Source: JBEKDJ01 sp050014415 (GTDB lineage Bacteria; Desulfobacterota; BSN033; UBA1163). From it: a stretch of 6,141 nucleotides of DNA. The notes beneath the pieces were generated by a model. That model made no database searches and was not told the origin of the DNA. It worked only from the letters and a program-made list of their open reading frames with translations. The stretch lies in the NCBI GenBank assembly GCA_050014415.1, contig JBEKDJ010000300.1:1-6141 (forward strand), read 5' to 3'. Made by a program: the position numbers and the translations under genes. Of this stretch, positions 6,046 to 6,141 are shown piece by piece. Positions within the stretch are counted from its first letter, which is position 1; every line of letters begins with the position of its first letter.

Positions 6046-6047
6046 AT

Positions 6048-6060
6048 CTCCTCCTCCTTT
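6048..6060 (-). promoter_or_regulatory. Strong ribosome binding site of the recombinase gene
   Basis: On the minus strand AAAGGAGGAGGAG runs to within 2 nt of the ATG at 6045. It contains a full anti-Shine-Dalgarno match and fixes the start of the recombinase. Confidence 0.75.
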
Positions 6061-6085
6061 TCTTTTTCAAGAAAAAGCAGAATAG

Positions 6086-6115
6086 ATAATGACCCTTAGC
6101 CGTTCTAATGGTCAA
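6086..6115 (-). promoter_or_regulatory. Candidate recombinase promoter
   Basis: TTGACC (6115-6110) and CATTAT (6091-6086) with an 18-bp spacer match sigma-70 boxes at five and four of six positions, about 40 nt before the recombinase ATG. The leader between also holds a CTTTTT-CAAG-AAAAAG inverted repeat (6062-6077). Both are weak signals in AT-rich DNA. Confidence 0.35.
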
Positions 6116-6141
6116 TCAATTTTGTTACGTATAGGTAGGTG

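Noticed and set aside
1..6141. CRISPR array, tRNA or rRNA genes
   Set aside because: No regularly spaced direct repeats and no tRNA or rRNA-like segments were seen on either strand.

Overview
The window looks like a piece of an anaerobic, probably deltaproteobacterial (Desulfobacterota-like) chromosome. That assignment is inferred from the gene set (a TetR-controlled acyl-CoA dehydrogenase with its own EtfBA pair, beside mobile-element debris); there is no rRNA or other marker to confirm it.

Left half (about 1-3730, all on the minus strand) is a compact catabolic operon, transcribed right to left: a TetR-family regulator (3050-3646), an acyl-CoA dehydrogenase (1823-2965), and the beta (988-1797) and alpha (5-991) subunits of electron transfer flavoprotein. 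Spacing is tight: 84 nt, 25 nt and a 4-nt ATGA stop/start overlap. A near-consensus sigma-70 promoter (TTGACA, 17 bp, TATATT) lies just upstream of the regulator, with two overlapping inverted repeats at and just after the predicted transcription start. The simplest model is an autoregulated operon: the TetR protein senses an acyl-CoA or related ligand, the dehydrogenase oxidises an acyl-CoA, and EtfBA carries the electrons away. The dehydrogenase lacks a glutamate at either of the two usual catalytic-base positions, and EtfB has the loop type typical of the bifurcating/menaquinone-linked group, so the substrate and electron path may be non-standard.

Middle (about 3731-4615) is gene-poor accessory DNA. 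It holds a possible insertion-sequence end with a broken transposase start, a small minus-strand protein with two CxxC pairs (3847-4071) whose start is problematic, and a plus-strand orphan reading frame (4309-4542).

Right part (about 4616-6141) is mobile-element wreckage. A plus-strand structured RNA segment (about 4616-5083) resembles the 5' half of a bacterial group II intron. It has no reverse-transcriptase domain and no recognisable domain V or VI. It abuts, head-on, the 3' end of a minus-strand tyrosine recombinase gene. The recombinase reading frame runs on antisense through the intron fragment, giving about 78 foreign C-terminal residues, and its second catalytic arginine is a leucine. 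It is therefore probably inactive.

I found no tRNA, rRNA, CRISPR array or complete mobile element. The best candidates for something new are the unusual active site of the acyl-CoA dehydrogenase and the recombinase/intron chimera; neither amounts to a clear new system on this evidence.
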